NCBI GenBank assembly: GCA_020249415.1
Contig: JADCFR010000466.1
Span: 1 to 6,410, forward strand
Source: Roseomonas sp.
GTDB lineage: Bacteria; Pseudomonadota; Alphaproteobacteria; Acetobacterales; Acetobacteraceae
Reading direction: 5' to 3'
DNA: 6,410 bases
The translations under genes were made by a program, and so were the position numbers. This document shows positions 5,972 through 6,410 of the stretch, piece after piece. A model generated the notes under the pieces. The model saw nothing but the letters and a program-made list of their open reading frames with translations, had not been told where the DNA came from and did not search any database. Numbering within the stretch: the first letter of the stretch is position 1; each line of letters starts with the position of its first letter.

Positions 5972-6410
5972 TCAATCCGCCTGACGCAAGCCGCTATCCC
6001 TGATCAGCCCAGCATATTTCTCGGCCTCCGCCTTCACATAAGCCGTGAAAGCCTGATGGTTCAGGTAGCGAATGGGGTGGCCGGCGCGCGTCATGCCCTC
6101 AATGACCGATGGGGTGCGCAGGGTGCGTGCGCAGGCCTCATCCATCCGGGCCACCACCGCCTCTGGCGTGCCGGGCGCGGTGAAAATGCCGGTCCAAAGC
6201 GGATAGACCAGATCAAGCCCCTGTTCGCGCATGGTGGGCGTATCTGGGAAATCGGGTGAGCGTTGTTCAGCGAAAACCGCCACCGCATGCAGGCCGTATT
6301 GCTTCACGAGATTGGCCTCGGCGGTCAGCATCGGCACGGTGCCGGCCAGCATCGCCTGCACGCTATCGCCCGAACCACGGAAGGGGATGTGGTTCATCTC
6401 AATCCCGAAG
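5972..6410 (-). CDS. TctC/Bug family tripartite tricarboxylate transporter substrate-binding protein, C-terminal part (5' end outside window)
   Basis: Read on the - strand, the frame is open from the right edge (FGIEMNHIPFRGSGD...) to a TGA at 5974-5972, giving about 145 residues of a family usually 300-330 long. The ATG at 6397-6395 is internal: the in-frame codons before it (FGIE) continue the family pattern, in which a beta-strand leads into VPYKGS. Family marks are IPFRGSGDSVQAMLAGTVPM, a strand with AVFAEQRSPDFPDTPTMREQ (matching AV....R....PD.PT..E.G), LWTGIFTAPGTPEAVVARM and the C-terminal YVKAEAEKYAGLIRDSG helix. Such proteins are periplasmic and bind small carboxylates or other small molecules for a TctAB permease; many are orphans present in large paralogous sets. 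The signal peptide and most ligand contacts lie outside the window, so the ligand is unknown. The gene converges on the glycan operon and is probably unrelated to it. Confidence 0.9.
   Translation of the reverse strand, partial: FGIEMNHIPFRGSGDSVQAMLAGTVPMLTAEANLVKQYGLHAVAVFAEQRSPDFPDTPTMREQGLDLVYPLWTGIFTAPGTPEAVVARMDEACARTLRTPSVIEGMTRAGHPIRYLNHQAFTAYVKAEAEKYAGLIRDSGLRQAD

Noticed and set aside
1..6410. A new defence, mobile or RNA-based system
   Set aside because: I looked for direct repeats, terminal inverted repeats, tRNA-like folds, transposase or nuclease motifs and long non-coding stretches on both strands. No gap exceeds 40 nt, and every gene belongs to a known glycan or transport family.

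Overview
The window is GC-rich and densely coded, with strong G/C preference at third codon positions. It looks like a proteobacterial chromosome, most likely an alphaproteobacterium. A Rhodospirillales/Acetobacteraceae-like host is my best guess, from the composition, the style of the membrane dehydratase and the presence of a TctC/Bug-type binding protein. That placement is inference only.

Layout: positions 1-5947 hold five genes on the + strand, packed like one operon for building a cell-surface or exported glycan. They are (1) the C-terminal third or so of a DegT/DnrJ/EryC1 PLP-dependent sugar aminotransferase, cut by the left edge; (2) a family 4 glycosyltransferase of the WbuB-like type; (3) a non-hydrolysing UDP-N-acetylglucosamine 2-epimerase (WecB family); (4) a second, different family 4 glycosyltransferase; and (5) a full-length membrane-anchored nucleotide-sugar 4,6-dehydratase (CapD/WbpM/PglF family). 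Junctions are +5, +2, -22 and +40 nt, with good ribosome binding sites before genes 3, 4 and 5. At 5972-6410 a gene on the opposite strand, cut by the right edge, encodes the C-terminal part of a tripartite tricarboxylate transporter-type (TctC/Bug) periplasmic binding protein. It converges on the glycan operon across a 24-nt gap holding a small hairpin and marks the end of the locus.

How the genes fit together (inference from family knowledge): the dehydratase would convert UDP-GlcNAc to the 4-keto-6-deoxy sugar, and the aminotransferase would add an amino group at C4, giving a UDP-bacillosamine-type 4-amino-4,6-dideoxy sugar. The 2-epimerase would supply a ManNAc-configured sugar, or epimerise a modified GlcNAc derivative. 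The two GT4 enzymes would add residues to a lipid-linked oligosaccharide on the cytoplasmic side of the membrane. No initiating phosphoglycosyl transferase, acetyltransferase, flippase, polymerase or UDP-ManNAc dehydrogenase is present; these would be expected left of position 1 if the locus is complete.

I see no RNA gene, CRISPR array, insertion sequence, phage gene or novel defence-type system. This is a recognisable glycan biosynthesis cluster. The open points are the sugar it makes and the substrate of the atypical-motif 2-epimerase.
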